A stretch of DNA of 64,000 nt, from NCBI GenBank assembly GCA_003024785.1, contig PUQB01000030.1, positions 611,414 to 675,413 of the forward strand, in the 5' to 3' direction. Each line of letters begins with the position of its first letter. Position 1 is the stretch's first letter. Shown here in pieces: positions 1 to 9,471 of this stretch. The translations under genes and the position numbers were made by a program. Under the pieces are notes generated by a model. The model was not told the DNA's origin, did not search any database, and was given only the letters and a program-made list of their open reading frames with translations. This DNA comes from Selaginella tamariscina. Taxonomy: Eukaryota; Streptophyta; Lycopodiopsida; Selaginellales; Selaginellaceae.

Positions 1-150
1 ATATCAAATAAATAAGCTATATTAAATTTTACTTAAATATTAAATATATACTTATAAAATTACTTATATACTTATACTAATGACTTACATATAATATATA
101 TAAATGAAGTTAAGCTTTATTATGTATATAAAAATGCTATTTATTTATAT
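1..150. other. AT-rich flank outside element copy 1
   Basis: Low-complexity AT-rich DNA with no reading frame of note. It lies outside the first terminal motif at 151 and is probably host DNA flanking the element. I could not find a convincing target-site duplication by comparing it with the sequence after 14069. Confidence 0.4.
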
Positions 151-177
151 GCATGTTGTAACTAAAGTGGGCATGAT
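151..177 (+). repeat. Terminal motif, left end of copy 1
   Basis: About 27 bp beginning GCATGTTGTAACTAAA and ending GGGCATGAT. Near-identical versions occur inverted at 14043-14069 and 25391-25418, and directly at 37540-37567. Each sits at the point where similarity between element copies stops, as expected of a terminal inverted repeat. Confidence 0.6.
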
Positions 178-626
178 ACGTGAAAATGGGAATATAAAAT
201 AAATTACTAATTAATACTTAAGTTTTAATTATTAATTAATCATTTAATTAATATGTAATTAAGCCTTAAATAAATTAATTAATTAATTAATCCTTCAATA
301 ACCTTACTTAGTAAGGAATATTCCTAAAATATCTTAGAATATTCATATTATTCTAAAAATAGTTTACAATAATGAAGAAATACTATCAAACATAATTACA
401 AATGAAATCATTTTCTTATCAACATGTTAATTTTTTATAAATACTTTCTTCCTACCATACAGAAATCTCCTCATTTTGTCTAAATCATCACTCTCCGGAT
501 TAATCAAATCATTTTGGTCAATATCTTGATGTTGTTGCCACCACTAACACTCTCACGAATGCAATTGGGAGTTGCCATCCTTGTTAATACATAAGATGTA
601 ATAAGAAGGTCTGCATAAAGGCTCAT
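178..626. other. AT-rich subterminal block and decayed 3' end of FCP1-like gene
   Basis: TTAATTAA-rich subterminal DNA runs to about 440. About 440-626 aligns with the codons that follow the stop in the FCP1-like gene. The copy at 37840-38301 reads through this part and ends in a short acidic tail, so copy 1 has lost about 50 C-terminal residues to a frame break and a stop near 627. Confidence 0.55.
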
Positions 627-1517
627 CTAAAAATGACGTTCCTTAAGAATAATATTATAAAGCGCCCGGTTGCTATCCTTCATTTTATAAAATTCAAAAT
701 CACGAGAAAGAAAAGCTTCAGGAAATGTATGATACGGTGGATACTGCTCACAAAAATTTTCGAGATTCTTCTTTCTGAGGCACGTATCCAAGTAGTTCAC
801 TAGCTCATCCATGATATCGGTATCAGAATATGGATCGAAAGTGATTGGATGAATACAAGCAATGTTTTGGTTGAGCATAGCCTTCTGAGGAGAGTCGTCT
901 ACTACTAAGATATGTGCATTCTTCATTATCCTTAAGCGACTGATCTCCCCATGAGTCCCAATTATTCTTTCATTCTTGAAGAAGTATGGCTTGCTTTCCT
1001 TTCTTATATTGTGAAATTCGAGAGGTTTATAACACATTCGCTGGTCAAAAATCCAATCTTTACGAATCACCTCTTCTGCAACACTACAATGTTTCTTAAG
1101 CAAATTCAACAGCGGTGTTAAGTTATGAATCTGCATGCATGACCAAATCCCCACAAGCGCACCCATCTCCTTAAGCTTTTGAAAGAGACGATCCAACCCT
1201 GGACGAAAAATAATATCATATCGAAATTTACCATGACAAGGAATGAAATCTCCTTGTTTGATTTCTTTTTTCCTATCCTCGGGCCTTTGTCGATGAAGCA
1301 GAACACCATTGACATCCAACAACACAATATGGCCATGAGTAACATGAGATAGCGTTGCCTCTTTGAATTTACTTTGCAAATCACTTGTTTGCTCCCTTTC
1401 ACATTTATCCGTTGCCACTATCTCGTTGCCTATCCCTTCATCATTTAATTGTACATCATCCTTACAAGATTCAGATATTGCATGCGCTGAAGAAATTGAT
1501 TTCGGAACTGAAGCCAA
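627..1517 (-). CDS. FCP1/NIF-like HAD-fold phosphatase, element-borne, C-terminally shortened
   Basis: An open frame of 296 codons related to the FCP1/NIF (NLI-interacting factor, CTD-phosphatase-like) branch of the HAD fold. Motif I reads LLDVNGVLLHR, motif II appears as VGIWSCM, and the acidic motif is LVVDDSPQKAMLNQ followed by ACIHPITFDP, which is the typical C-terminal FCP1 signature. The second Asp of the DxD motif is Asn, as in a plant subgroup I recall with a D-x-N-G core, so phosphatase activity is uncertain. The frame opens at a TTG and no credible in-frame ATG is seen, so the true start is unknown and may lie in an upstream exon or beyond a frame break. Other copies are at 24031-24926 and 37840-38790. 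Its role in the element is unknown. Confidence 0.65.
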   Translation of the reverse strand: MASVPKSISSAHAISESCKDDVQLNDEGIGNEIVATDKCEREQTSDLQSKFKEATLSHVTHGHIVLLDVNGVLLHRQRPEDRKKEIKQGDFIPCHGKFRYDIIFRPGLDRLFQKLKEMGALVGIWSCMQIHNLTPLLNLLKKHCSVAEEVIRKDWIFDQRMCYKPLEFHNIRKESKPYFFKNERIIGTHGEISRLRIMKNAHILVVDDSPQKAMLNQNIACIHPITFDPYSDTDIMDELVNYLDTCLRKKNLENFCEQYPPYHTFPEAFLSRDFEFYKMKDSNRALYNIILKERHF

Positions 1518-1867
1518 TAAAAATGATGATGAAAAACTGAAGTGGCCCCCATGGTAACGATGTTTTGAGCTGCATTATTATCCATGCATGAACTCTGTCA
1601 TTCTGACATGTGGCACAAGAAATTGTCGCCAAACCCCTCTCTTACCTCATGCCAATGCTGAAAATCCATGTTCTCAATTGTTTCATTACATCTGCAAAAT
1701 GATAATTAGCTGACCTTAAAATTATCAAGGTATATTATTTACCTTGTTAATGTGTGACCCATGTTTGAACTAAAAGCTTCATTAATCCTTGAGAATTTAT
1801 TTTCTGTACAAATATAAACGAAATATAAAAATGCCTTATGTTACACTCATTTACACTATTCGTCACT
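1518..1867. other. Spacer between FCP1-like and ParB-like genes
   Basis: About 350 bp conserved in the right arm (about 23709-24030) and partly in copy 3 (38870-38996 and 39951-40140). It would hold the 3' end of the ParB-like gene and the 5' region of the FCP1-like gene, both read leftward. I see no further coding. Confidence 0.4.
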
Positions 1868-4816
1868 CTAAGAACTCATTAACAATTCTTCTTCGCTATT
1901 ACCTTCTGAGTGAGGCGAAGAAGGTCTAAGCCGCTTGTGAGATGGTTCATGATCTTCTGTATCTTCTATTGATGTTTCCATGGGTAATGGAGTGTGCAAA
2001 TGTTCTGTACTCCTCGAGATAACTTCCGGTCTAATATCTGATTGAAGTTCGTCCTCAGACTCCGACATTGAACCAGATTCGTCTTCAGAGCTATCGCACT
2101 TATCGGGAGGGAACTTTCTCAAATACTCCTTTTGTGGATTCGTTGGGGTAGTCAGTTGAGAACCTATCTATCCACTTGTTCAGGTCCTCAACCATGGTCT
2201 TATCCTTTTCAACGGCAAATACACATGTATCCGAAGGTAACACTCCTTCAAGACGGACCCCCTAGTGCAGTAGTCAAAAACCCACGCATCACTGTGAGGA
2301 CCCCTGATCAAGTTGATGATGCTCCGTGCCGCTTGACTTGTGATGTTTGGATAACGTACATTGCCGAATACGTCACTCTGTCCTATCGGTGTATCGGATG
2401 GAGGTTCAGGGCCGTTGGAGTGCAAACAGATGCCTGGCCAGTCATTTGGAATTTGAAACTGTTTGGCGCATTCCTAACAACCAAGTGAACAACCGAATCA
2501 ATGCACTTCGGATCAGCATCATTCATATAAAATCCTGTCCAACGATGTTTATTCCTCTTGGCAAAGGAGAAGGCAAAGGTATCGGTGACATGAGCAAGAA
2601 TCAAGAAATAAATACCTGAAAACGTAGATATCAGTCAAGAGTGCAAGTATGAATTCAATAATAAATACCTTCTTTGTACATACTTGCACGACTAAGTTTC
2701 TCCACCAAATCCTCTAGTGTCCTGTTTGTCGAAGGATTTTTTGACACCCGCCGATCCATCACGAACAATTGAAACGGTTTCCTACAAGCAGTGATGGTAC
2801 CCCATAAAGTCTCCGAATCCAACAACAAACATCTGTAGGGCTTGTCGTGATTCGTAGCATCCTCCTTTATAAGGTTCAACTCGGTTCTCCGCTGCTGAAG
2901 GACTGCCATAAGAGAAGGCGTCATCGCAATGTTCTTTTTTGGCGTTGGCGTGCAATAGATTCTTGCCCAGATCTTCTGATTGATTCCCATTCGACAAGCA
3001 TATCATTTGTCACATGCAAATATTTGCTGACCTCTTCGTATGTTGAAGCCGAAATCCAACCCAGTTTGTGGCAGTGTATTCCCAACCACTCCTTGAAGTG
3101 CCTGACCGTCTTCAACTCCATTGCCTTGAGATGAAAAGGAGAGGTGGGGCTGCTGTTGTTAATCTGTAATTTGCCATCAATCACCAAATCAGCCAAGACT
3201 TCCATCTCCTCCATCGTTGTTCCATTTAAAGGCTTCAACCATGTGAGCTTGAAATCGTTGTCTACATCCTTTATAGATTGAACAGACTTAGCCTTCGGTC
3301 TTACTGGGTTTCTTTGCAGACTTCTCTGAGGGCTCCACTTCACTTGTCTGCTTCTTCTTCAGTGTTCCTTTTGCAAAGGATTCCATAATCCCCAACCATT
3401 TCGCAAAGATCCTATCCTCGGGAAGAAAATAACATCATCAAAAAGGATGTTTCCTTCCCGCCCACCTGGGCAAAATCAACTGCTACATTTCTTCAACTCT
3501 CTGAGAGAAAAAGACAGATTAATATACCGGCGAGATAAATCCGCCCAAACAATTTGCTTACCCGGTATCCGCAGATTGTGTATTCCCTGCGGTAGCTCTT
3601 TGTGGTCGCTGAAGAGATTCCCACACGGCTCGCGTGTGTTTGAACTTCTCCCATATTTTGCTGTTGTAGTGGTTGGTGTCTGCAGCGTCCATTCCGCCGA
3701 TAACTTATGGTACTGCTCGATTGTGAGATTCGGCTTCGCTAAAAACGCCGATCTTTTCGTCAGCTTCTCACGGGTATGCTCGAAAGTTTTGTTGCCATCG
3801 TTCCTTTGTTGTGTTCGTCGAGAAGTCGTTGGGCTGCCGTTATTGTGTGCTGGCCACTAATGATGTAGTACTTAACTGATTTTCTATTCTCCGTCTGAAC
3901 CTTCCTCATTTGTTCCGGTGTTGTGATCCACACTTTGTCAGCGCCTTTGTTTCTCTCGTAGTATGCGCACAAAACAGCATTATGTGGAACGGTGTAAGAA
4001 TTGTCGTCCTTCATCTTCTCCATGAGCTCAGCTACACGTTCCTGATTCAGTGGCCTGTAATTGAAGTTTGGGTTGACGCTGCAATACTTAACCCTACACT
4101 CGTAAATCCTATCATCCAACATCATTTCCTTGTGGCTTATTGCAGCATGGGACGCCACAGGTGCAGCTGACAAAACGACTAATGATTTTCTTCTATGATC
4201 CGAATCAACATGTGTGATCCCCGATTGATGCTGTTCTAATGTTCTCGGCACACTCTTCAGCTCCCGAAATTTGCTAAGCAAATTGAACGTGATCTGTAAA
4301 GAACCTGAGACCAAGCCACCCTCTCAATCTCCTTTATGATGTCGCTGTGTTCTTCTTCAATGTGAAGAGGGACGATTGCTCCACTTGTGGATTTTCTGTA
4401 TTGTGAAGCAATATCTCCTGAGAATACACCTACTCGATGAGTCTGAAGATCTTCGAAGTAGACATCCAGTTGGATCCCTCCATAGATGGGCTTTCGTTGA
4501 GTTGAAGAAGAACTCCACAGTCAACATCATTAGTGAACACGTGAACGTCATTATCCACAAGTCGACAAAACCACCCGAAATTAATGTTGTAACTGGCGAC
4601 CTCTGGATCCGAGAACGTGACATTATTGGCATGGAGCATCGTTAATCTGGGTTCACAGCATGCTTTCGGATGCTTGACTAGCACACCCACTTTCCATTGT
4701 TTTGCTTGTCCATGCGATGTGACAGAGGTTAGTTTGACAGCAACCATGGTTGTTCCAATGCGCTTCCCGTTTAGTTTGAAATATGGCCAAGTTGATTCCA
4801 GAATCCCCCTGCCCAT
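1868..4816 (-). pseudogene. ParB/Srx-like domain plus DNA-methyltransferase-like fold, broken (left copy)
   Basis: Leftward gene spread over several frames. The N-terminal part begins near 4816 (MGRGILEST). A ParB/sulfiredoxin-like block follows at about 4130-3760: RPLNQERVAELMEKMKDD, then VKYYIISGQHTITAAQRLL, matching the 'ivsGxxR..AA..L' core of ParB N-terminal domains. Next come a basic linker, a helical region (NDFKLTWLKPLNGTTMEEME), and a part like a beta-class amino-methyltransferase: a strand ending LLLDSETLWG, GIYFLILAHVTDTF, NVRYPNITSQAARSI, then VFDYCTRGSVLKECYL with AVEKDKTMV at the AdoMet motif I position. An acidic Ser-rich tail ends at 1868. Two short introns are visible, at 3501-3561 and 2616-2668. 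No clean DPPY/DPPW is seen, so catalysis is doubtful. At least four frame breaks occur. ParB-methyltransferase fusions are known from phages and bacteria; finding one in a plant element is my inference from motifs. Confidence 0.55.
3501..3561 (-). other. Short intron holding one palindrome-like site
   Basis: On the minus strand GTAAGC opens the intron (3561-3556) and a pyrimidine tract ending CTCTCAG closes it. Inside lies GGCGAGATAAATCCGCC (3529-3545), a degenerate version of the palindrome that forms the large arrays. The right-arm copy has the equivalent intron at about 22142-22199 with GGCGGGATTTATCTCGC at 22154-22170. Confidence 0.5.
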
Positions 4817-5078
4817 CTCTCTCCTGCTCTCGTCTTTAATGTCACCTCAATTCCACATCTGAATACAAGTTTCAAGCACATATCCGAGTATAACAGATTT
4901 TATTTTAATTCTTACCCAGAATTTGACGACGACTCCATACTAATGACTCGATCTTTGTTTAATTAAATCGTCCTTCTGTAAAATAATACACTATGAATAC
5001 AAATCATATAAAAACGCACACACACTTGTATAAACCCGAATATACAAAAATAATACACAGAGAGAAGTAGACGGAATT

Positions 5079-5166
5079 AACTGTCCAAAGCTCACCTTTG
5101 TGCTAGTTCAAATGAAAGATAACATTTCGTTTTAGAACCACCACAAATGTGAGCTCTGGACAGTTT
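5079..5166. repeat. Imperfect stem-loop of about 85 bp, upstream of ParB-like gene
   Basis: CTGTCCAAAGCTCACCTTTG at 5081-5100 is mirrored by CACAAATGTGAGCTCTGGACAG at its other end (5142-5163), giving arms of about 22 bp around a loop of about 40 bp. The same structure is kept in the right arm at 20510-20595 although its loop has diverged. It sits between the palindrome array and the start of the ParB-like gene, so it may be a regulatory structure, a resolution or replication site, or a tiny nested element. Confidence 0.6.
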
Positions 5167-5277
5167 TACATAGTTTCCTAGCTTTTACTCGAAATATTAT
5201 GATAAGATGATAAAAGTAAATAAAATGAGATATGCAACTTATATATTAATACACATATATATTCACATGGAAGGTGC

Positions 5278-6105
5278 GGCGGGATTAATCTCGCCACCCC
5301 TTCAATGCCTCCTGAAAGAGTGGGCGGGATTAATCTCGCCACCTTTCTGGAGGCCTTGAACGGGAGTGCGGAATTAATCTTGCCACCCTTCTCGGTCTCA
5401 GAGAGAACTGGCAGGATTTATTTGCACACCCCTTAGTGACTCAGAAAGGAGGCGGGATTAATCTCGCCCACCATGTAAGGGATGGTTAAATGAATTTCCA
5501 CCCTTTCCCAGTTCTCTCCATTGGTATGTTGTAAACTTCTACGTCTCAGACAGAAACGTTTGGGATTGGTCCGACTCACCAATGGAGAAAAAAAGGAAGG
5601 GTGGCGGGATTCCCCCAATAGGCATTGAAGGCTCGGCGGGATTAATCCCGCCGCCCAGGGCCTTCACTCGTCCCTATGCAGCGGGATTAATCCCGCCGGA
5701 CGCCAATTCCCTGCTCGAAATTGGGCAGGATTAATCCCGCCGCCTAGGCCCTTTAGGCAGGCCTTTGGCGGCGGGATTAATCCCGCCAATTCCGCACAGG
5801 GCAGCGGGATTAATCCCGTCGGACGCCAATGCCTGTGCGGAATCCGGCGGGATTAATCCCGCCGCCTAGGCCTTTTAGGCAGGCCAATGGCGGCGGGAAA
5901 TCCCGCCGATTCCGCACGCATGCGTAGCGGCGGGATTATCCGTCGCTCAGGCCCTTCACTTGGCCTTATCGGCGGGATTAATCCGCGCTCATGAGAGGTA
6001 ACGAATGAGCGACGGGATTAATCCGCCGAGTGGCTATTATATAGCGGGATTAATCCCCCGCCGCTACACACGTCTCACCATATGCGGCGATAATCCCGCC
6101 GCTAA
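5278..6105. repeat. Palindrome array A (GGCGGGATTAATCCCGCC), about 17 copies
   Basis: About 17 perfect or near-perfect copies of the 18-bp palindrome GGCGGGATTAATCCCGCC, mostly 35-48 bp apart, for example a perfect one at 5635-5652. The half-site cores GGGATT/AATCCC are the most conserved part and the spacers are unrelated to each other apart from short duplications. The symmetry suggests binding by a dimeric protein. The block recurs as array C in the opposite arm. Confidence 0.85.
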
Positions 6106-7140
6106 CACACACACACAGATATATATATGTATATGTGTGTGTTAGGAGAGGCGTGTGTATGCCAGAGATAGTCAAATCAGATAAAATTATACAGATACAC
6201 ACACATATATATGTATATATATATGTATATATGCGTGTGTGTCGAGAGATAGAAAATAAATAAAATTATACAGATAGTACACATAATATATGTATGTATA
6301 CATAGGTATATTATATATGTGTGTGTGTATATGTATATCGTGTGTATGCGTGTGTGAAACAATAAAATCATACAGATAAACAAACCACACACACACACAT
6401 TATATATACAGGAGTGTGCGTGTGTGTGCGAGAGATTACAATTAACAAATCAATAAAATTATACAGATACACACACACATATATAAATAAATAAATAGAA
6501 TATAATATATATATATATATCTGTGTGTGTGTGTATGTATGCGAGTGTGCGTGTGTGCGAGAGAGAGATCTATAGAGAAGAGGAGAGAGAGAGAGTATAT
6601 ATATATATATATTATCTGTGTGTGTATATGTATACGAGTGAGCGTGTGTTGCGAGAGATAGAGATCTTAAAGAAGAGAGAGAGAGAAGGTGATATATTAT
6701 ATATATTATAATATATATATATATTATTATATATGTGTGTGTGTGTGTGTGTATATGTATACGAGTGTTGTGTGTGCAAGATAGAGATCTATAGAGAAGA
6801 GAGAGAGAGAAGGATATAATATATTATAATTATATATATATATATATAGTGGTGTGTGTGTGTTATATGTTACGAGTGTGCGTGTGTGTGCAAGAGATAG
6901 AGATCTATAAAGAAGAGAGAGAGAGAAGATTATATATATATATCTGGTGTGTATATGTATACGAGTGTGCGTGTGTGTGCGAGAGATAGAGATCTAATTA
7001 TATTATTAAGATACACACACATATAATATATATGTGAATAAAAATAAATAAAATAAACTCAGAGGAGTGTGCGTGTGAAGAGGAGTGTGCGTGAGAGAGA
7101 GAGAGATCTCACTTGTGTGAGAGAGAGAAGGAGATTTCCA
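6106..7140. repeat. Compound microsatellite block
   Basis: Mixed (CA)n, (TA)n, (GT)n and (GA)n tracts with a repeated module of roughly 110-120 bp: GTGTGCGTGTGTG, a GAGAGATAGAGATCT core, then AGAAGAGAGAGAG and a TA run. Open frames across it are simple-sequence artefacts. The counterpart in the right arm is at about 18960-19490. Confidence 0.75.
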
Positions 7141-7480
7141 CGCTGCCGCCGCCGCCACCTTACAAACCCTAGGAATATACTTAAACCCTAAAATGAATAG
7201 AATATATATTAACCCTAATCGAATATTCCTTTTAAGAATATACTTAAACCCTAAAAAGAATAAACTATAGATTCGTCCTAAACGAATATTCTTTCATTAT
7301 ATTATCAGCGTGTGTGTGTGCGTGGATGTATCACATACACCCCAAGAATAAATATCATGCAAGGGTTTAACATGTGTGTCCATGAGAGTGTTAAAGTTTC
7401 ACGTGCAGCGATACATATATACACGCATAGTATTATACACATAGACATACATACATATTAGTACATATTAATATTAGAGA
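7141..7480. other. Spacer with duplicated AATATACTTAAACCCTAAA
   Basis: GC-rich GCCGCCGCCGCC followed by two similar stretches containing AATATACTTAAACCCTAAA (about 7170-7190 and 7238-7256). The inverted counterpart is at about 18700-18870. No gene is seen. Confidence 0.5.
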
Positions 7481-8270
7481 GACAGAGTACAGGATCATGT
7501 ATGGTGTGTATGTATGAGAGAAGAGTGACAATACATATTATGGATCATGCATGGTGTGTATGTTTGAGAGAAGAGAGACAGTACATATTTACATGGATCA
7601 TGCATGGTGTGTATGTATGAGAGAAGAGTGAGAGTGTTAACAAATTAAATTCATACACATTGGATATATTAGTACACACATATACATACACACGTGTATA
7701 CACACAGACATACATACATATTACATGTGTAAATTCAATGTAGGGTTTAGGGTTTAGGGTTAGGATGGATCATGCATGGTGTTTATGTATGAGAGGAGTG
7801 AGTGTTATACACAGATATACATTATACATATTACATAATATTGTAACATCAGTACATATTATGGATTATGCATGGTGTGTATGTATGAGAGAAGAGACAG
7901 GCTACATATTATGGATCATGATCATGCATGGTGTGTATGTATGAGAGAAGAGACAGGCTACATATTATGGATCATGATCATGCATGGTGTGTATGTATGA
8001 GAGAAGAGACAGGCTACATATTATGGATCATGATCATGCATGGTGTGTATGTATGAGAGAAGGGATTATGCATGGTGACACTGTGTATGTATGAGAGAAG
8101 AGATAAAGTGTTAACAAATGAAAATCGTACACATTGCATATATTATATTAGTACACATATATACATACACACGTGTATACACACAGACATACATATATAT
8201 TACATGTGTAAATTCAATGTGTTACATACACACACACTAAGTACATATAGATCATACATGCGTTGAACAT
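7481..8270. repeat. Tandem repeat with CATGCATGGTGTGTATGTAT unit
   Basis: Around 7869-8060 a unit of about 56 bp is repeated three times nearly exactly (GCATGGTGTGTATGTATGAG, then AGAAGAGACAGGCTACATAT, then TATGGATCATGATCAT). Looser copies lie at 7490-7640 and near 7780. A short telomere-like run of TTTAGGG occurs at about 7742-7760. The right arm carries the inverted version at 18240-18530 with fewer copies. Confidence 0.7.
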
Positions 8271-9062
8271 GATGTTTTTCAATAAAGAAGCAACATATAA
8301 TTTAAGTTTGGTTTAGGGCAATGTGCATGTGTGTGCATATGTGTCTCTGTAAGTGCTTCTAATGCGTGTGCACATGTATATATAAATTTATGATTGTGTT
8401 TATATATAATATGTGCAAAACAAACATCAAATAATTAAGAAAATAAATTAATATACACACTATGAACATATTTTAAATTATACATAATAATATATGATTT
8501 TATCTAATATATAGCCATATATAGTTTAATAATATATATTAATTAATATTGATAATAAGGTTTAACACTAAATATTCTTGAAATAATAACAAATTAATTG
8601 AGAAAATCCTATTAATTATACAAATGTAGAATAATTACTGAGATAATTAAGAATAAGACTAATTTAATTATGATAATCATGTTTAATATTGGAATATTCT
8701 TTGAATATTAAGAAAATAACAAAGAATATCCCATTAATAGTAGGAAATGTAAATTAATTACTCGAGTAATTAAGAAAATAATAATAATAAACAGACTATG
8801 AATATATTTTAAATGATACATAAATATATCAATTTATTTATTGTATTAGTGTATATATATATATATATATTATATATATTATATATATAATAAACTTAAT
8901 AATATATACTTGAATATTAAGAATGTAGAATAATTACAAAAATTTTGTAATATTAAACAGCTTGAAGCATTTGAATGACATTAAATGTAATTTTAAAAAC
9001 ACTCATTTAGAATTGGAAAGTATATATGTTAGACTGTCGGTTTTTGTTTCAACTCATTTTAA
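8271..9062. other. AT-rich inner end of left arm
   Basis: TTAATTAA-rich DNA with internal partial duplications of about 170 bp (8440-8600, 8600-8760). It matches 16467-18060 inverted, where the same block is expanded by further duplications. No coding is seen. Confidence 0.6.
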
Positions 9063-9234
9063 ATTTTCTTTTTTGTTATTTCAAAATTTCGAATTTCTGA
9101 CATAAGTATTATCAGTCTGACATGTAAATTTGAAAATACATTTAATTTAATTCAAATCTGGTTTTTTCTCCGGCAAGGGTTTTCTTCATTTTCACTCTTC
9201 AGATTTTCTTTTTTCTTCTTAGTGATTAGCTCAG

Positions 9235-9300
9235 GAGCGACATTAAATTGGGTGCGCTATTGTTTATAGGAAAGCACGGCGCCTTCAGTGCTGTTTACAA
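9235..9300 (+). other. Possible first exon of the DUF7869-like gene
   Basis: A GC-richer stretch that reads FIGKHGAFSAVYK and ends at a strong donor (ACAA then GTAAGT at 9301). The next good acceptor is GTGCAG at about 10546-10551, directly before the DUF7869-like frame, so the intron between would contain array B. The peptide is too short to identify. Confidence 0.3.
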
Positions 9301-9471
9301 GTAAGTATTATAAACAAATTTAGATATATTTATAAAGATTCACTCTCTTACATTCTCTCTTAAATTTAAGAATTTAGGGATTTAGGAATGCATTAGGATT
9401 ACAATATATTCTGTTAGGGATTTATCCCGTTTAAATATACTTTTAACTTAATATTCTCGGTTAGCCGGGGC

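Larger units (their letters stand above)
151..9062 (+). repeat. Left arm of 8.9-kb inverted repeat
   Basis: This arm matches the reverse complement of 16467-25418 in order and content: end motif, AT-rich tail, FCP1-like gene, ParB/methyltransferase-like gene, stem-loop, palindrome array, microsatellites, 56-bp repeat and AT-rich inner block. The innermost match is the stretch around 8907-9060, which contains AATATTAAACAGCTTGAAGC, against 16467-16622. The arms differ by many substitutions and small indels, so this is not a recent duplication or a simple assembly mirror. Confidence 0.8.

Noticed and set aside
627..1517. TTG as the start codon of the FCP1-like frame
   Set aside because: Nuclear plant genes start at ATG. 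The upstream boundary is reported only as the limit of the open frame.
5278..6105. CRISPR-like array of palindromic repeats
   Set aside because: The repeat is only 18 bp, fully palindromic and variable, spacers differ widely in length, no cas genes are present, and the setting is a eukaryotic genome.
6177..6711. Open frames rich in Tyr, Ile, His and Thr in the microsatellite block
   Set aside because: They are translations of CA/TA/GA repeats with no biased substitution pattern or homologue.
7735..7765. Telomere or interstitial telomere array
   Set aside because: Only two to three TTTAGGG-type units. Too short to be more than a chance or minor insertion.
9235..9300. Captured protein kinase exon (GKHGAFSAVYK resembles a kinase glycine loop)
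   Set aside because: Only about 13 residues, with no other kinase motif downstream.
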